Shown piece by piece: positions 35,570-45,133 of a stretch of 64,000 nt of DNA (position 1 is its first letter; every line of letters starts with the position of its first letter). Source of the DNA: Bog-756 sp963778165 (GTDB lineage: Bacteria; Actinomycetota; Acidimicrobiia; Acidimicrobiales; RAAP-2); assembly GCA_963778165.1 (NCBI GenBank), contig CAVZTE010000005.1, forward strand, positions 496,001 through 560,000. Reading direction: 5' to 3'. The notes beneath the pieces were generated by a model. It made no database searches. It was not told the DNA's origin and worked only from the letters and a program-made list of their open reading frames with translations. The translations under genes and the position numbers were made by a program.

Positions 35570-36018
35570 CAGCCTGCTCCTTTTTCAATTGCGGCGCGAA
35601 AGTGCGGGAGCAATGTCTCCCAGCCACTCCGGTTCTGGGCGCGCCTCTCCTCGCCCGCCCGTCCCAACCTCTCCCACCCTCGGTGCTCGATCTCGACTCG
35701 GGTCGCCGAGGCTCCGTGGGAGCGAAAGCGAACTTCGACCTCGGTGGCTTCTGCTGGGTCTTGCCGGAGATGCCACTCGTAGGCCAGCCGCGTCGGAGGC
35801 TCCCAGATGGTCACCTTCCCCCAGTCGTTCTCGACGCCTTCCGCCGTTCGCTCGAAGATCCGTCCACCGACCCCACCCTGCAGGACGATCTCCAGATCAG
35901 CCTGTCCACTCACGGTGTGGTCGGACGGCCACCAGGTGCTGATCCTCGACGTCCACACTCTGAACGCGTGCTCGGGAGAGCACGCCACATCGAAGGACAA
36001 CTTCAGTGGCTCGCTCAT
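35569..36018 (-). CDS. SRPBCC (AHSA1-type) protein
   Basis: 149 aa, START/Bet v1-like fold of the AHSA1 group: LSFDVACSPEHAFRVWTSRISTWWP at the N-terminus, GGRIFERTAEGVENDWGKVTIWEPPTRLAYEWH in the middle (parts quoted) and a C-terminal helix WETLLPHFRAAIE. Such proteins bind hydrophobic ligands and are often paired with an ArsR regulator. ATG 36018 overlaps the ArsR stop by one base. Confidence 0.9.
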   Translation of the reverse strand: MSEPLKLSFDVACSPEHAFRVWTSRISTWWPSDHTVSGQADLEIVLQGGVGGRIFERTAEGVENDWGKVTIWEPPTRLAYEWHLRQDPAEATEVEVRFRSHGASATRVEIEHRGWERLGRAGEERRAQNRSGWETLLPHFRAAIEKGAG

Positions 36019-36344
36019 CAACCCGACCGCTCGTCTGTGTTCTCACCCAGTAATCGAAACCGCGCCGCCACCTCGCCCCAGACACCCTCCAGATAGGCCT
36101 GAACGGCCTCCAGTCCCTGTTCTTGGAGGTGATAGATCCGGCGGGTCCCCTGGGCCTGCTCGGCCACCATTCCGGCGCTTTTCAACAGGCGGAGGTGGCG
36201 TGAGACAGCGGGTCGGCTGATAGGCATGGCGTCAGCGATCTCTTGGACCGGCTTGTCGCCGTCGCTGAGCAGGCGCAGGATCTCGCGCCGGTTGGAATCA
36301 CCGAGGGCCTCGAAAGGGTCGCCGGAGGTGCCCGGGCGCGCCAT
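36018..36344 (-). CDS. ArsR family transcriptional repressor
   Basis: 108 aa winged-helix protein: FEALGDSNRREILRLLSDGDK (about 11-31), the recognition helix ISRPAVSRHLRLLKSAGMV (about 48-66) and the wing GTRRIYHL. The metal-binding ELCVCDL motif is missing, so it is the ArsR subtype that works with SRPBCC partners rather than a metal sensor. It follows the first SRPBCC gene by four bases. Its likely target is the GTTACCGTAAC array upstream of the operon. Confidence 0.93.
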   Translation of the reverse strand: MARPGTSGDPFEALGDSNRREILRLLSDGDKPVQEIADAMPISRPAVSRHLRLLKSAGMVAEQAQGTRRIYHLQEQGLEAVQAYLEGVWGEVAARFRLLGENTDERSG

Positions 36345-36348
36345 CCGA

Positions 36349-36774
36349 TCAGCCGCCCGACTCAACGCGCCACTTGAGCCCTTTGGCGAACCTGTCGAAC
36401 GACGGGCCCAGGTCGGGCATGGACCGCCAGATCAGCGGAACGAGCGGTCCGGTGTATTCCTCACGCATATGAAAGTCTGTCGCCGCCCCGCCTTCGGAGA
36501 ACAGGTCGTAGGAACGTATGCCGCGGAAGAGGCCGAACGGCATACCGCCACTGAAGCTCAACCGGAGGGGCGCGTCGAACGTCGTCACCTTGACCGGAAA
36601 TGTCCGGCCCGGCGACGCCTGGCTGCGTATCTTGATGGTCGCCCCTAGCTCGATTCGGCCCTCGACCTCGTCGATACCAGAGTCCCAGGTCGACCAGCCT
36701 GCGCCGTCACTCAGAACGGCCCACACCGATTCCGGAGACGCAAGAATCGTCGAACTCGCCTCATAACATCGCAT
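36349..36774 (-). CDS. SRPBCC family protein (operon head)
   Basis: 141 aa polyketide-cyclase/START-like fold: YEASSTILASPESVWAVLSD (strand/helix, about 4-23), WSTWDSGIDEVEGRIELGATI, and a C-terminal helix PDLGPSFDRFAKGLKWRVE. It is the first gene of the five-gene operon 36774-34798, directly downstream of the operator array. The ligand is unknown. Confidence 0.9.
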   Translation of the reverse strand: MRCYEASSTILASPESVWAVLSDGAGWSTWDSGIDEVEGRIELGATIKIRSQASPGRTFPVKVTTFDAPLRLSFSGGMPFGLFRGIRSYDLFSEGGAATDFHMREEYTGPLVPLIWRSMPDLGPSFDRFAKGLKWRVESGG

Positions 36775-36794
36775 CCAGCTGTCGCTCCTCCAAT

Positions 36795-36837
36795 GTTGGT
36801 AACTCAGAGGTTACCGTAACATGAGAGTTACGGTAAC
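36795..36837 (-). promoter_or_regulatory. Operator array GTTACCGTAAC upstream of the SRPBCC-ArsR operon
   Basis: GTTACCGTAAC (36810-36820) and its mirror GTTACGGTAAC (36827-36837) form a perfect 11-bp inverted repeat with a 6-base spacer; each 11-mer is itself an odd palindrome. A further GTTGGTAAC at 36795-36803 pairs with GTTACC 36810-36815. The array starts 21 bases upstream of the first start codon of the operon that encodes an ArsR repressor, so ArsR autoregulation is the simplest reading. Confidence 0.8.
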
Positions 36838-36877
36838 GCGCAACTGTCGGATGCACGTGGACGATCGGCGAAGGGAG

Positions 36878-38110
36878 CTACGACTCGTTTACCGCATCGA
36901 CCCCGGTGCCGAAGTTGGACGCCACATCCCGACGAGCGATGATGTGGACGTCGATGTTGGCGGGAGCAGCCAAGCGAGAGATCTTCCGGATCACCGATCC
37001 CCCACCGAAGAGCTCCCGGAGCCGACTACGGGCGCTCGAGCCCACCACGATCTGGGTGACATGGTGGTGGCGGGCGAAATCGATGAGCGCCTGGGCCGGC
37101 TCGTCCGCCCTGACCTCGTTCCACTCGGCCCCGACGTCGGCGGTCAGTTGGCGCAGGGTGATCAGCTGGTCGTCGGGATAGCGCGAGATCCCCTTCGGGC
37201 CCACCACATGGAGCACATCGAGCTCGGCCTTGATCCGGCTCGCCATCCTCGAGGCCCGACGCACGATGGCATCGGTGCCCGGAGCGGTGGTGACACCGAC
37301 CAGGATGCGTTCGTGGGTGTCCCAGACGCCACCGGTGGTCTGGCTTCGGAGGTACTCGAGCAACTGTTCCTCGGTGTCATCGGCCACATAGCGGAGCGAC
37401 AGCTCTCTCAATGCCGTCAGGCGGTCGGTGCGGAAGTAGTGGCCCAGGGCCCCGGGCACCTGGTCGGGAGGATAGATGTTGCCGTGAACCATCCGTCGGC
37501 GGAGCTGTTCGGGCGAAGAGTCCACCAGTTCGATCTGGTCAGCCTTGCGGAGGACCCAGTCAGGTACCCGCTCGGTCACCGGGACCTCGATGATGCGCTC
37601 CACGGCGTCGGCGATGCTCTCGAGATGTTGAATGTTGACTGTGCTGATGACGTCGATCTGGGCGTCGAGGAGAGCCACCACGTCCTGCCAGCGCTTCTCG
37701 TGGCGGCCGGAGCGGGGCAGATTGGTGTGGGCCAGCTCGTCCACCAACACCACCTGCGGATGACGTTCCAGCACCGCATCGAGGTCCATCTCGTCCATCT
37801 GTACCCCCCGGTACTCCACCGCCCGCGGGGGAATGAGTTCAAGGCTGCTTATCAGTTCCTCGGTCCGCTGGCGTCCGTGACACTCGACGAACCCCACCAC
37901 CACGTCGGCGCCGCGGTGCCGCCGGCGTTGGCCTTCGTTCAACATGGCGAAGGTCTTGCCCACCCCGGGAGCCGCACCCAGGTACACGCGGAACCTTCCG
38001 GTGGCGTCGACCCCGGCGACATGGTCGGTCTCGAGGCCGGCGCCGGTGGTCCCGCCACCCACTGGGCCAGCCCCACCCGTACGTTCCGCCCCCTCCGCCG
38101 TCTCGTTCAC
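36878..38110 (-). CDS. kdpD: KdpD N-terminal sensor/USP protein without kinase
   Basis: About 410 aa. GTG 38110 is chosen because GAGGGGG lies six bases upstream; GTG 38146 is the alternative. It has the KdpD N-terminal domain with Walker A GAAPGVGKT (about 45-53), FVECHGRQRTEELI, LVDELAHTNLP and HGNIYPPDQV, then a universal-stress (USP) domain (about 270-400: RILVGVTTAPGTDAIVRRASR, IVVGSSARSRLRELFGGGSV). The frame stops without the membrane and histidine-kinase parts of a normal ~900-aa KdpD. It is the last gene of the kdp operon. In other bacteria the USP domain can bind c-di-AMP. Confidence 0.93.
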   Translation of the reverse strand: MNETAEGAERTGGAGPVGGGTTGAGLETDHVAGVDATGRFRVYLGAAPGVGKTFAMLNEGQRRRHRGADVVVGFVECHGRQRTEELISSLELIPPRAVEYRGVQMDEMDLDAVLERHPQVVLVDELAHTNLPRSGRHEKRWQDVVALLDAQIDVISTVNIQHLESIADAVERIIEVPVTERVPDWVLRKADQIELVDSSPEQLRRRMVHGNIYPPDQVPGALGHYFRTDRLTALRELSLRYVADDTEEQLLEYLRSQTTGGVWDTHERILVGVTTAPGTDAIVRRASRMASRIKAELDVLHVVGPKGISRYPDDQLITLRQLTADVGAEWNEVRADEPAQALIDFARHHHVTQIVVGSSARSRLRELFGGGSVIRKISRLAAPANIDVHIIARRDVASNFGTGVDAVNES

Positions 38111-38161
38111 TCTCGGCCCCCTCGGACGCCTTCCGGATTCGGCCACTCGGGCGTCAGACGG

Positions 38162-38806
38162 TCATCGCAGTTTGACGAGTGCCTCGTTCAGCTGGAGCAC
38201 GTTGATATAGCTGGTACCGAGGAAGCCGAGCTCCGCTCCGCTGGTCTGGCGGGCGATGAGGGCGCGCAAGGTGGCCGGGGCCAGGCCGGTGGCCCTGGAG
38301 ACCATGGGAATCTCGGCCCGGGCGTCGGCCGCCGAGATATCGGGGTCGTACCCGCTGCCCGAGGTGGTGACCAGGTCGGGAGTGGGGTTCACGCCGCGGG
38401 CATGCCAGTAGGCCGCCAAGGCCTGGGTGTTGTTGAGTAGCACGCTGGACCGGGGCCCGAGATTGCTGGCCCCGGACTCGCCGGCGTTCAGGACGCCGGG
38501 GTGGCCGGGGATGTTGTTGGCCTCGAGTGGGTTGTCTCCTCCGCCGGCGGCGGGCTTCAACGAGCCGGCATAGGGCCCGAGAGCGTCAGGGCGGCCCTGG
38601 AACACACAGCTGCCGAGGGGGTGTCCCGGGCACGGGGTCTGGGACCAGTTCTGCCCGATCAGGGTCGACCCGTTTGGGGTGATCGAACCGTCGGCCTGGT
38701 GCTTGAACAGCCCCTGGTCGATACCGGTCGATAGGTAGGTGTAGGCGAAGGTCAGAACCAGCGCGGTCAGGGCCAGTACGACCGAGCGACGGATGTGGAC
38801 GAGCAT
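38162..38806 (-). CDS. kdpC: Potassium-transporting ATPase subunit C
   Basis: 214 aa. One N-terminal transmembrane helix (about 8-26) anchors the periplasmic domain: LIGQNWSQTP.., PDALGPYAGSLKPAAGGGDNPLEANN, SGSGYDPDISAADARAEIPMVSRATGL and the C-terminal LNVLQLNEALVKL-type ending (VLQLNEALVKL). KdpC assists ATP binding and assembly of KdpB in the KdpFABC pump. The start is 13 bases beyond the reconstructed kdpB stop at 38820. Confidence 0.95.
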   Translation of the reverse strand: MLVHIRRSVVLALTALVLTFAYTYLSTGIDQGLFKHQADGSITPNGSTLIGQNWSQTPCPGHPLGSCVFQGRPDALGPYAGSLKPAAGGGDNPLEANNIPGHPGVLNAGESGASNLGPRSSVLLNNTQALAAYWHARGVNPTPDLVTTSGSGYDPDISAADARAEIPMVSRATGLAPATLRALIARQTSGAELGFLGTSYINVLQLNEALVKLR

Positions 38807-38819
38807 CAGAGCAACTCCA

Positions 38820-40890
38820 TCAGTAGGCGTGAAGTGCGACGAGGATGAGATCGATGAGCTTGATGAAGATGAACGGGACGATGATCCCGCCCACTCCGTA
38901 GATAAAGACATTCCGACGCAGGATGGCCGCCGAGCCCGCCGGCACGGAACTTGACCCCCCGCAGGGCCAGCGGGATGAGGGCCACGATCACCAGTGCGTT
39001 GAAGATGACGGCCGACAGGACCGCACTCTGGGGGCTGTGCAACTTCATGATGTTGAGCGGCTCGAGCTGGGGGTAGGTGGCGACGAAGAGGGCCGGGATG
39101 ATGGCGAAGTACTTGGCCACGTCATTGGCGATGGAGAAGGTGGTGAGCGAGCCCCGGGTGATCAGCAGCTGCTTGCCGATCTCCACCACGTCGATGAGCT
39201 TGGTCGGGTTGGAGTCGAGGTCGACCATGTTGCCGGCTTCTTTGGCCGCAGTGGTCCCGGTGTTCATGGCCACCCCCACGTCGGCCTGGGCCAGGGCCGG
39301 GGCGTCGTTGGTCCCGTCTCCGGTCATGGCCACCAGCTTCCCGCCCTCCTGCTCGGCCTTGATGAGGGCCATCTTGGCCTCCGGGGTGGCCTCGGCCAGG
39401 AAGTCGTCGACGCCGGCCTCCTGGGCGATGGCCGCCGCGGTGAGCGGATTGTCGCCGGTGATCATCACCGTGCGGATGCCCATCTGGCGCATCTCGTCGA
39501 ACTTCTCGCGGATGCCCTGCTTGACCACGTCCTTGAGTTCGATGACCCCGAGGATTTCTGGGCCGTCGGCCACGGCCAGGGGGGTCGACCCGGCCCGCGA
39601 CACCCGCTCGACGATGCCGTCGAGGTCAGCTGGGACGGCCCCGCCCTGCTCGGCGACCCATCGTTTGACGGAGTCAGCTGCCCCCTTGCGGATCTCCCGC
39701 GTGCCAATGTCGAGCCCGGACATCCGGGTCTGGGCGGTGAAGGGCACGAAGGAGTGCTCCCCCTCGAGCTGGCGCTCCCTGATACCGAACCGCTCTTTGG
39801 CCAGGACCACGATGGACCGACCCTCGGGTGTCTCGTCAGCCAGGGAGGCCAGCTGGGCCACATCGGCCACCTCCTGCTCGCTGTGGCCACCCACCGGGTA
39901 GAAGTCCGACGCCATCCGGTTGCCCAGGGTGATGGTGCCGGTCTTGTCCAGTAGCAGGGTCTGCACGTCCCCGGCTGCTTCCACCGCCCGGCCACTCATG
40001 GCCAGCACGTTGCGCTGCACCAGGCGATCCATGCCGGCAATGCCGATGGCCGACAGCAGCGCCCCGATGGTGGTCGGGATGAGGCAGACCAGCAGAGAGA
40101 CGAGTACCACCACCGAGACGGCCGCGCCCGAGTAGTGCCCGAAGGCCTGGAGGGAGACGACCACCGGCAGGAACACGATGGTGAGGACGGACAACAGGAT
40201 GGTGAGGGCGATCTCGTTGGGGGTCTTCTGCCGGTTGGCCCCCTCCACCAGGGTGATCATCCGGTCGATGAAGGTATGGCCACGCTCGGCGGTGATCCGG
40301 ACCACGATGCGGTCCGAGAGGACCTTGGTCCCCCCGGTGACGGCCGAGCGGTCTCCCCCCGACTCACGGATCACCGGAGCCGACTCACCGGTAATGGCCG
40401 ACTCGTCGACCGAGGCGATGCCTTCGATGATCTCGCCGTCGGAAGGGACGAGGTCACCGGCCTCGCAGACGACCATGTCACCCTTGGCCAGCTCGGCCGC
40501 CGGCACCAGTTCCTCGGTCCCGTCGGCCCGGAGGCGCCGGGCCTCGGTCTCCGAGCGCATCCGGCGCAGGGTGTCGGCCTGGGCCTTGCCTCGCCCCTCG
40601 GCCATGGCCTCGGCGAAGTTGGCGAAGATGACCGTGAGGAACAGCCAGACGGTAATGGACCAGGTGAAGGTGCTGGGATGGGCAATGGCCTCGATAAAGG
40701 TGATCACCGTGCCCACCAGCACCACGAACATGACCGGGTTGCGGATCTGGGTGGCCGGGTTGAGTTTCTTGAACGAGTCGACCAGGGCCTGGCGCAGGAT
40801 CTCGCCGTCGAACAGGCCGCGGGCCTCGGCCACGCCGTGGGCCTCGGTGCCCGGTTGTGGCGGCTGGGGTTGGGTGGTGGTCATCGTCAT
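38820..40890 (-). CDS. kdpB: Potassium-transporting P-type ATPase subunit B, frameshifted near 38936
   Basis: About 690 aa. P-type ATPase: phosphorylation motif LLLDKTGTITLGN (Asp about 315), TGES in the actuator domain (ESAITGESAP), MITGDNPLTA and MTGDGTNDAPALAQADVG in the P domain. As read, the last ~35 residues leave the family (after ALRGVKFRAGG). Removing one base of CCC 38935-38937 restores the conserved C-terminal helix (ILRRNVFIYGVGGIIVPFI) and a stop at 38820-38822. It couples ATP hydrolysis to K+ uptake in the Kdp complex. Its start overlaps the kdpA stop by one base. Confidence 0.93.
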
Positions 40891-42579
40891 CAGAAGAACT
40901 TTCCGTGGCTGAGCTGCTCGACGATGGGGCCGAGGGCGAGGGCGGGGAAGAAGGTGAGTCCACCGATGATCACGATGACGCCGATGGTGAGGCCGACGAA
41001 CATGCCGTTGTCAGTGCGGAAGGTGCCGAGTGATTCGGGTACCACGTTCTTGGCGGCCAGCACACCCCCGAGGGCGATGGCCGGGATCATGATCCCGTAC
41101 CTGCCGAGCAGCATGTCGATGGCACCAATCACGTTGTAGAAGGTGGTGTTACCGGTCAGGCCACCGAAAGCCGAGCCGTTGTTGTTCCCTTGCGAGGTCA
41201 ATCCGTAGAGGATCTCGGAGAACCCGTGGGGGCCGGCGTTGAGGGGGCCGGCCCGTCCGGCATGTATCGACACGGCGACGGCGGTGAAGACGAGCACGAT
41301 GATGGGCATGACCAGGGCCCCGAGGCCCGCCAGCTTCACTTCCTTGGCCTGGATCTTCTTCCCCAGGTACTCCGGCGTTCGCCCGATCATCAGGCCGCCG
41401 ATGAACACGGCGATGATGGCGTAGATGAGGATCGTGTACAGACCACTACCCGGTGCCCCCCGGTGTCACCTCCCCGAGCATCATGCCGGTCATCAGGAAG
41501 AAGCCGCCCATCGGGGTGAACGAGTCGTAGGAGGCGTCAGCCGAACCGGTGGAGGTCTGGGTGGAGGCCACGCCGAACAGGGCGGTGGTGGTGTCGCCGA
41601 AGCGCACCTCCTTGCCCACGGTGTTGCCCACGTTGGCGTGGATGCCGGCGGCGGCCACGGCCGGGTTCTGCTGGTGCTCGGCGATGCTGGCCCCACCCAC
41701 CCACACGGCGAAGATGATGGCCATGGCTCCGAGCAGGGCGGCTCCGTGGCGGACGCTGCCCACCATCTTGCCGAAGGTGTAGGTGAGGGCGAAGGGGATG
41801 GCCAGCAGGAGGTAGATCGAGAGCCAGTTCGTGAAGCCGGTCGGATTCTCGAAGGCGGTGGCCGAGTTGGCGTTGAGGAAGCCACCCCCGTTGTTGCCGA
41901 GCTGCTTGATCGATTCCATGGAGCCGATCGGGCCCCGGGCGATGGTCTGGGTGACCCCGTTGATGGCGTCGTGGATGGAGATGGTCCCGGCCAGGGTCTG
42001 CACCGCGCCCTGGCCCACGATGATGATCCCGAAGACGAAGGCGATGGGGAAGAAGATGTAGAGGAGCGCCCGGGTCATGTCGACCCAGAAGTTCCCGATG
42101 GTCGGGGAGTTGCGCCGGGAGAAGCCGCGCACGAGGGCGATGGCCGCGGCGATGCCGATGGCCGGGCTCACGAACTGCTGGAAGGTCAGGGCGCCGATCT
42201 GGGAGAAGTACGACATGGTCGTCTCGCCGCCGTAGTTCTGCCAGTTGGTATTGGTCACGAACGACGCCGCCGTGTTGAAGCTCAGCGCCTGGTGTGGTGC
42301 ATCCAACCCTTGTGGGTTGAGAGGAAGCGACCCCTGGATGCGGATGAGCAGGTAGGTGATCCCCATGGCCACGGCCGAGAAGATGACCAGCGAGGTGGCG
42401 TAGCGCTTCCAGTTCTGCTCCTGCTCCGGCCCGGTCCCGAGGGCCCGGTACACCGGCCGCTCAGCCCAGGCCAGGAAGTGCACCCGGCCGTCGAACACCG
42501 CGGCCATGTAAGAGCCCAGGTATCGCCAGGTGACGGCCAGGGCGACGACCAGGACGACGAGGGTCCAGGCGAACCCCAT
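40890..42579 (-). CDS. kdpA: Potassium-transporting ATPase subunit A, frameshifted near 41450
   Basis: About 560 aa K+-channel-like subunit. N-terminal MGFAWTLVVLVVALAVTWRYLGSYMA; selectivity-filter-like loops include SFVTNTNWQNYGGETTMSYF, QLGNNGGGFLNANSATAFENPTG and GLTSQGNNNGSAFGGLTGNTTFYN. The reading stops at ..GEVTPGGTG*. Removing one base of CCC 41449-41451 continues as SGLYTILIYAIIAVFIGGLMIGRTPEYLGKKI (key parts) to the end at 40890. It forms the K+ path of the Kdp pump. Confidence 0.94.
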
Positions 42580-42669
42580 CTAGAACTTCTCTGGCTTGAA
42601 CATGGCGTAGCCCAGATAGAAGAACATCAGGACGGCTACGCCGAGGAGGATGCCCTGGGTGACGGTCAT
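42580..42669 (-). CDS. kdpF: Potassium-transporting ATPase subunit F
   Basis: 29 aa, one transmembrane helix with the KdpF ending: ...VLMFFYLGYAMFKPEKF. The conserved YxxYAxxxPEKF pattern is clear. It stabilises the Kdp complex in other bacteria. Its stop directly abuts the kdpA start, and its own start overlaps the preceding 27-aa gene (ATGA). Confidence 0.9.
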   Translation of the reverse strand: MTVTQGILLGVAVLMFFYLGYAMFKPEKF

Positions 42670-42749
42670 ACCTTGTCCAGAGCCCAGATGAGTCCGAGCA
42701 TCACCACGACAAAGCCGATGATGCCGAGCACTGCGAGGAAATCTGCCAT
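42666..42749 (-). CDS. 27-aa membrane peptide at the head of the kdp operon
   Basis: MADFLAVLGIIGFVVVMLGL... and an IWALDKV end: one hydrophobic helix with a short charged C-terminus. The stop TGA overlaps the kdpF ATG (ATGA), so it is translated with the operon. Similar tiny proteins are found before kdpF in other bacteria in my recollection, but they have no settled name or role. A fifth Kdp accessory subunit is a reasonable guess. Confidence 0.72.
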   Translation of the reverse strand: MADFLAVLGIIGFVVVMLGLIWALDKV

Positions 42750-42870
42750 AGGTACGAGTATCTGCCTCGGTCTCTTAACAGAATCTCCACTTCGGCCGAA
42801 GGGCCTGAATAAAATCTGAACAGGCTCGTGGGCCGGTGCCTGGGGCGAAGATCCGTAGGACAATGGGTGG
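42750..42870. promoter_or_regulatory. Divergent kdp / sensor-kinase promoter region with a 12-bp palindrome
   Basis: 121 bases separate the kdp operon (-) from the DUF4118-kinase gene (+). CTTCGGCCGAAG at 42790-42801 is a perfect palindrome. Flanking A/T-rich blocks (CTTAACAG before it and TGAATAAAATCTGAACAG after it) could hold promoters for both directions. A KdpE-type regulator encoded just downstream is the obvious candidate to bind here; the site does not match a consensus I can recall. Confidence 0.45.
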
Positions 42871-44341
42871 GTGCACAGACGTCTGATCGGCTCGGTAGTA
42901 GGGATTGCCCTGGCCATAGGCCTGAGTGCGGCCTTGCTCCCCGTGCGGGATCACCTGAGTGTGGCCTCCGCGGCCCTGGTGCTGGTCCTTCCGGTGGTGG
43001 CCGGGGCCATCATCGGGGGCTTCGCCGCCGGGACCTTCAGCGTCCTGGCCGGGTTTGTCGTCTACGACTTCTGGTTCATCCCGCCGTACGGTCACTTGAG
43101 TGTGGCCAGCAGCCAGGACTGGGTGGTGCTGGCCGTCTACGTGGCGGTGATGCTGGCGGTGGCCCGGGTGGTGTCCAATCTGGAGTCGGCGCGTGCTGAA
43201 GCGCTGAGTGCGGACGGCCGAGGCCAATCGTCTGATCGAACTGTCTGAACTCCTGGTCGACGAGCAGTCGGTCGAGGAGTTGCTGCAGGCCATCGTGCTG
43301 ACCGTTGAGACCATGTTCGACGTCCCTGGTGTGACGCTACTGGTGCCGGTGGCCGACCGACTGGAGATCGCCGCTTCGTCCGGCGAAGCCCTCTCGGCCG
43401 ACGAGCTGGGCCAACTCGACCCCAACTCCGGGGTGCCGGTCAGCCTGGGGACGTCAGCGGGCCGCACCAATGAGATGAGGACGGTGGCCCTGTCCGCCTC
43501 GGGACGACCGGTGGGCATTCTGGCCATGCGAGGCATGCCGGCCTCCGAGGTGGACCGGGCCCTGCTCCGAACCTTCGCCAACCATGCGGCCCTGGCTCTG
43601 GAGCGGGCCCAGCTGCGAGAGCAGGCCCTGCGCTCGGAAGTGCTGGAGGAGGTCGACCGTTTGCGGCACGCGCTGATGGGCGCGGTCTCCCACGACCTGC
43701 GCACCCCCTTGGCCACCATGAAGGTAGCTTCGTCGACGCTCCTGCACCCGACCTTCCCGCTGTCGGACGGCGACGTGCACGAGCTCCACGGCCTGATCGA
43801 CGTGGAGACGGACCGGTTGACCCGTCTGGTCACCAGCCTGCTGGACATGACCCGGATCGACGCCGGCGTGCTGGAGGTCCGCCGCGGCCCCACGTCGGTG
43901 GCAGCCCTGGTCGGCGAGGTGACCACCTCGCTCGGGTCGACACTCGGCGACCGTTGCGTGGAGGTCTCCCTCCCCGAGGACCTGGACGATGTCGACATCG
44001 ACCAACTTCTGATCGGCCAGGTACTCGCTAATCTCCTGGACAATGCCAATCGCTACGCACCACCCGAGAGTGTGATCACCGTGCAGGGTGAGGTTCGCGG
44101 CGATCGCATCAGGCTCTCGGTGACCGACGCCGGGCCCGGCGTCCCGGCCGCCGAACGTGAGGCGGTCTTCGATCGCTACGTGCGGTTCGACACCGGAGGC
44201 CGGGCGGGACTCGGGCTGACCATCGCCAAAACCTTCGTCGAGGCCCACGGCGAACACATCTGGGTCGAGGACGTTCCCGGCGGTGGTGCCCGCTTCGCCT
44301 TTACCCTGCCCCTGGCGGCCACCGTGGCGGCGGAGCGGTAG
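42871..44341 (+). CDS. DUF4118-GAF histidine kinase (KdpD C-terminal half), frameshifted near 43209
   Basis: Two overlapping frames: 42871-43248 encodes the four-helix DUF4118 membrane domain (FVVYDFWFIPPYGHLSV), and 43208-44341 encodes a GAF domain (about 120-230 in the fused protein) and histidine kinase. The H-box is AVSHDLRTPLATMKVASS, then ANLLDNANRYAPPE (N), DAGPGVPAAER (G1) and RAGLGLTIAKTFVEAHGE (G2). Removing T 43209 fuses them as ARAEALRRTAEANRLIEL. This is KdpD without its N-terminal KdpD/USP part, which is encoded separately and divergently at 36878-38110. Probably phosphorylates the KdpE encoded next. Confidence 0.88.
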
Positions 44342-44346
44342 CGACC

Positions 44347-45043
44347 ATGGCCAAGGTGCTCGTTATCGATGATGATCCTTCTCTCCTGCGGGCCCTGCGG
44401 CTCGGGCTGCAGGCCGGCGGTCATGACGTGGTCACCGCCGCCAACGGGGAGCAGGGAATCTCCCAGACCGCCCTGACCTCGCCCGACATCGTGGTGCTCG
44501 ACCTCGGGCCTGCCCGACATCGATGGTCAGACCGTGTGCAAGAGAATCCGCCAGTGGAGCGAGGTCCCCATCATCATCCTGTCGGCCAGCGGCACCGAGG
44601 ATCGCAAAGTGGCAGCCCTGGACGGCGGTGCCGACGACTACGTCACCAAGCCCTTCGGCATGGCCGAGCTCGAAGCCCGGATCCGCACCGCCCTTCGCCA
44701 CCGGAAATCGGATGATGACGATCCGCTGTCCGGTTCGATCACCGTCGGCTCCCTCGACCTCGACCTGGTCCATCACGAGGCCCATGTGCGGGGCACCACG
44801 GTCGACCTCACGTCCAAGGAGTTCGACGTCCTGTCCTTCCTGGCCCGTCATCCCGGCAAGACGTGCACCCACCAGATGATCCTGGCTGCGGTGTGGGGAA
44901 CGGGGTACGGCGCCGAGGCCTCGTACCTGCACGCTTACGTGCACCGGCTGCGGCAGAAGCTGGACGACGGGTCCGGCACGCTGATCCGGACCGTGCCGGG
45001 GGTCGGGTACAGCATCAGTCCGGATCCGGTGCCCACCCCATGA
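44347..45043 (+). CDS. kdpE: KdpE-type OmpR response regulator, frameshifted near 44507
   Basis: About 230 aa. The receiver domain begins KVLVIDDDPSLLRALRLGLQ with the phospho-Asp in VVLDLGLPD, Thr/Ser in IIILSAS and Lys in VTKPFGM; the winged-helix output domain has LTSKEFDVLSFLARHPGKT and YLHAYVHRLRQKL. The frame changes just after VVLDLG; removing one G of GGG 44506-44508 restores DLGLPDIDGQTVCKRI. It starts 5 bases after the kinase gene, forming a kinase/regulator pair. Confidence 0.92.
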
Positions 45044-45133
45044 CCCGGCGACGGATCGGGTCGGAATGCAGGGCGACAGGCGTACGCTGTTCGTGCGGTT
45101 TCGTAGGCCCTTAAGGTCAGGAGGCGATCAACG

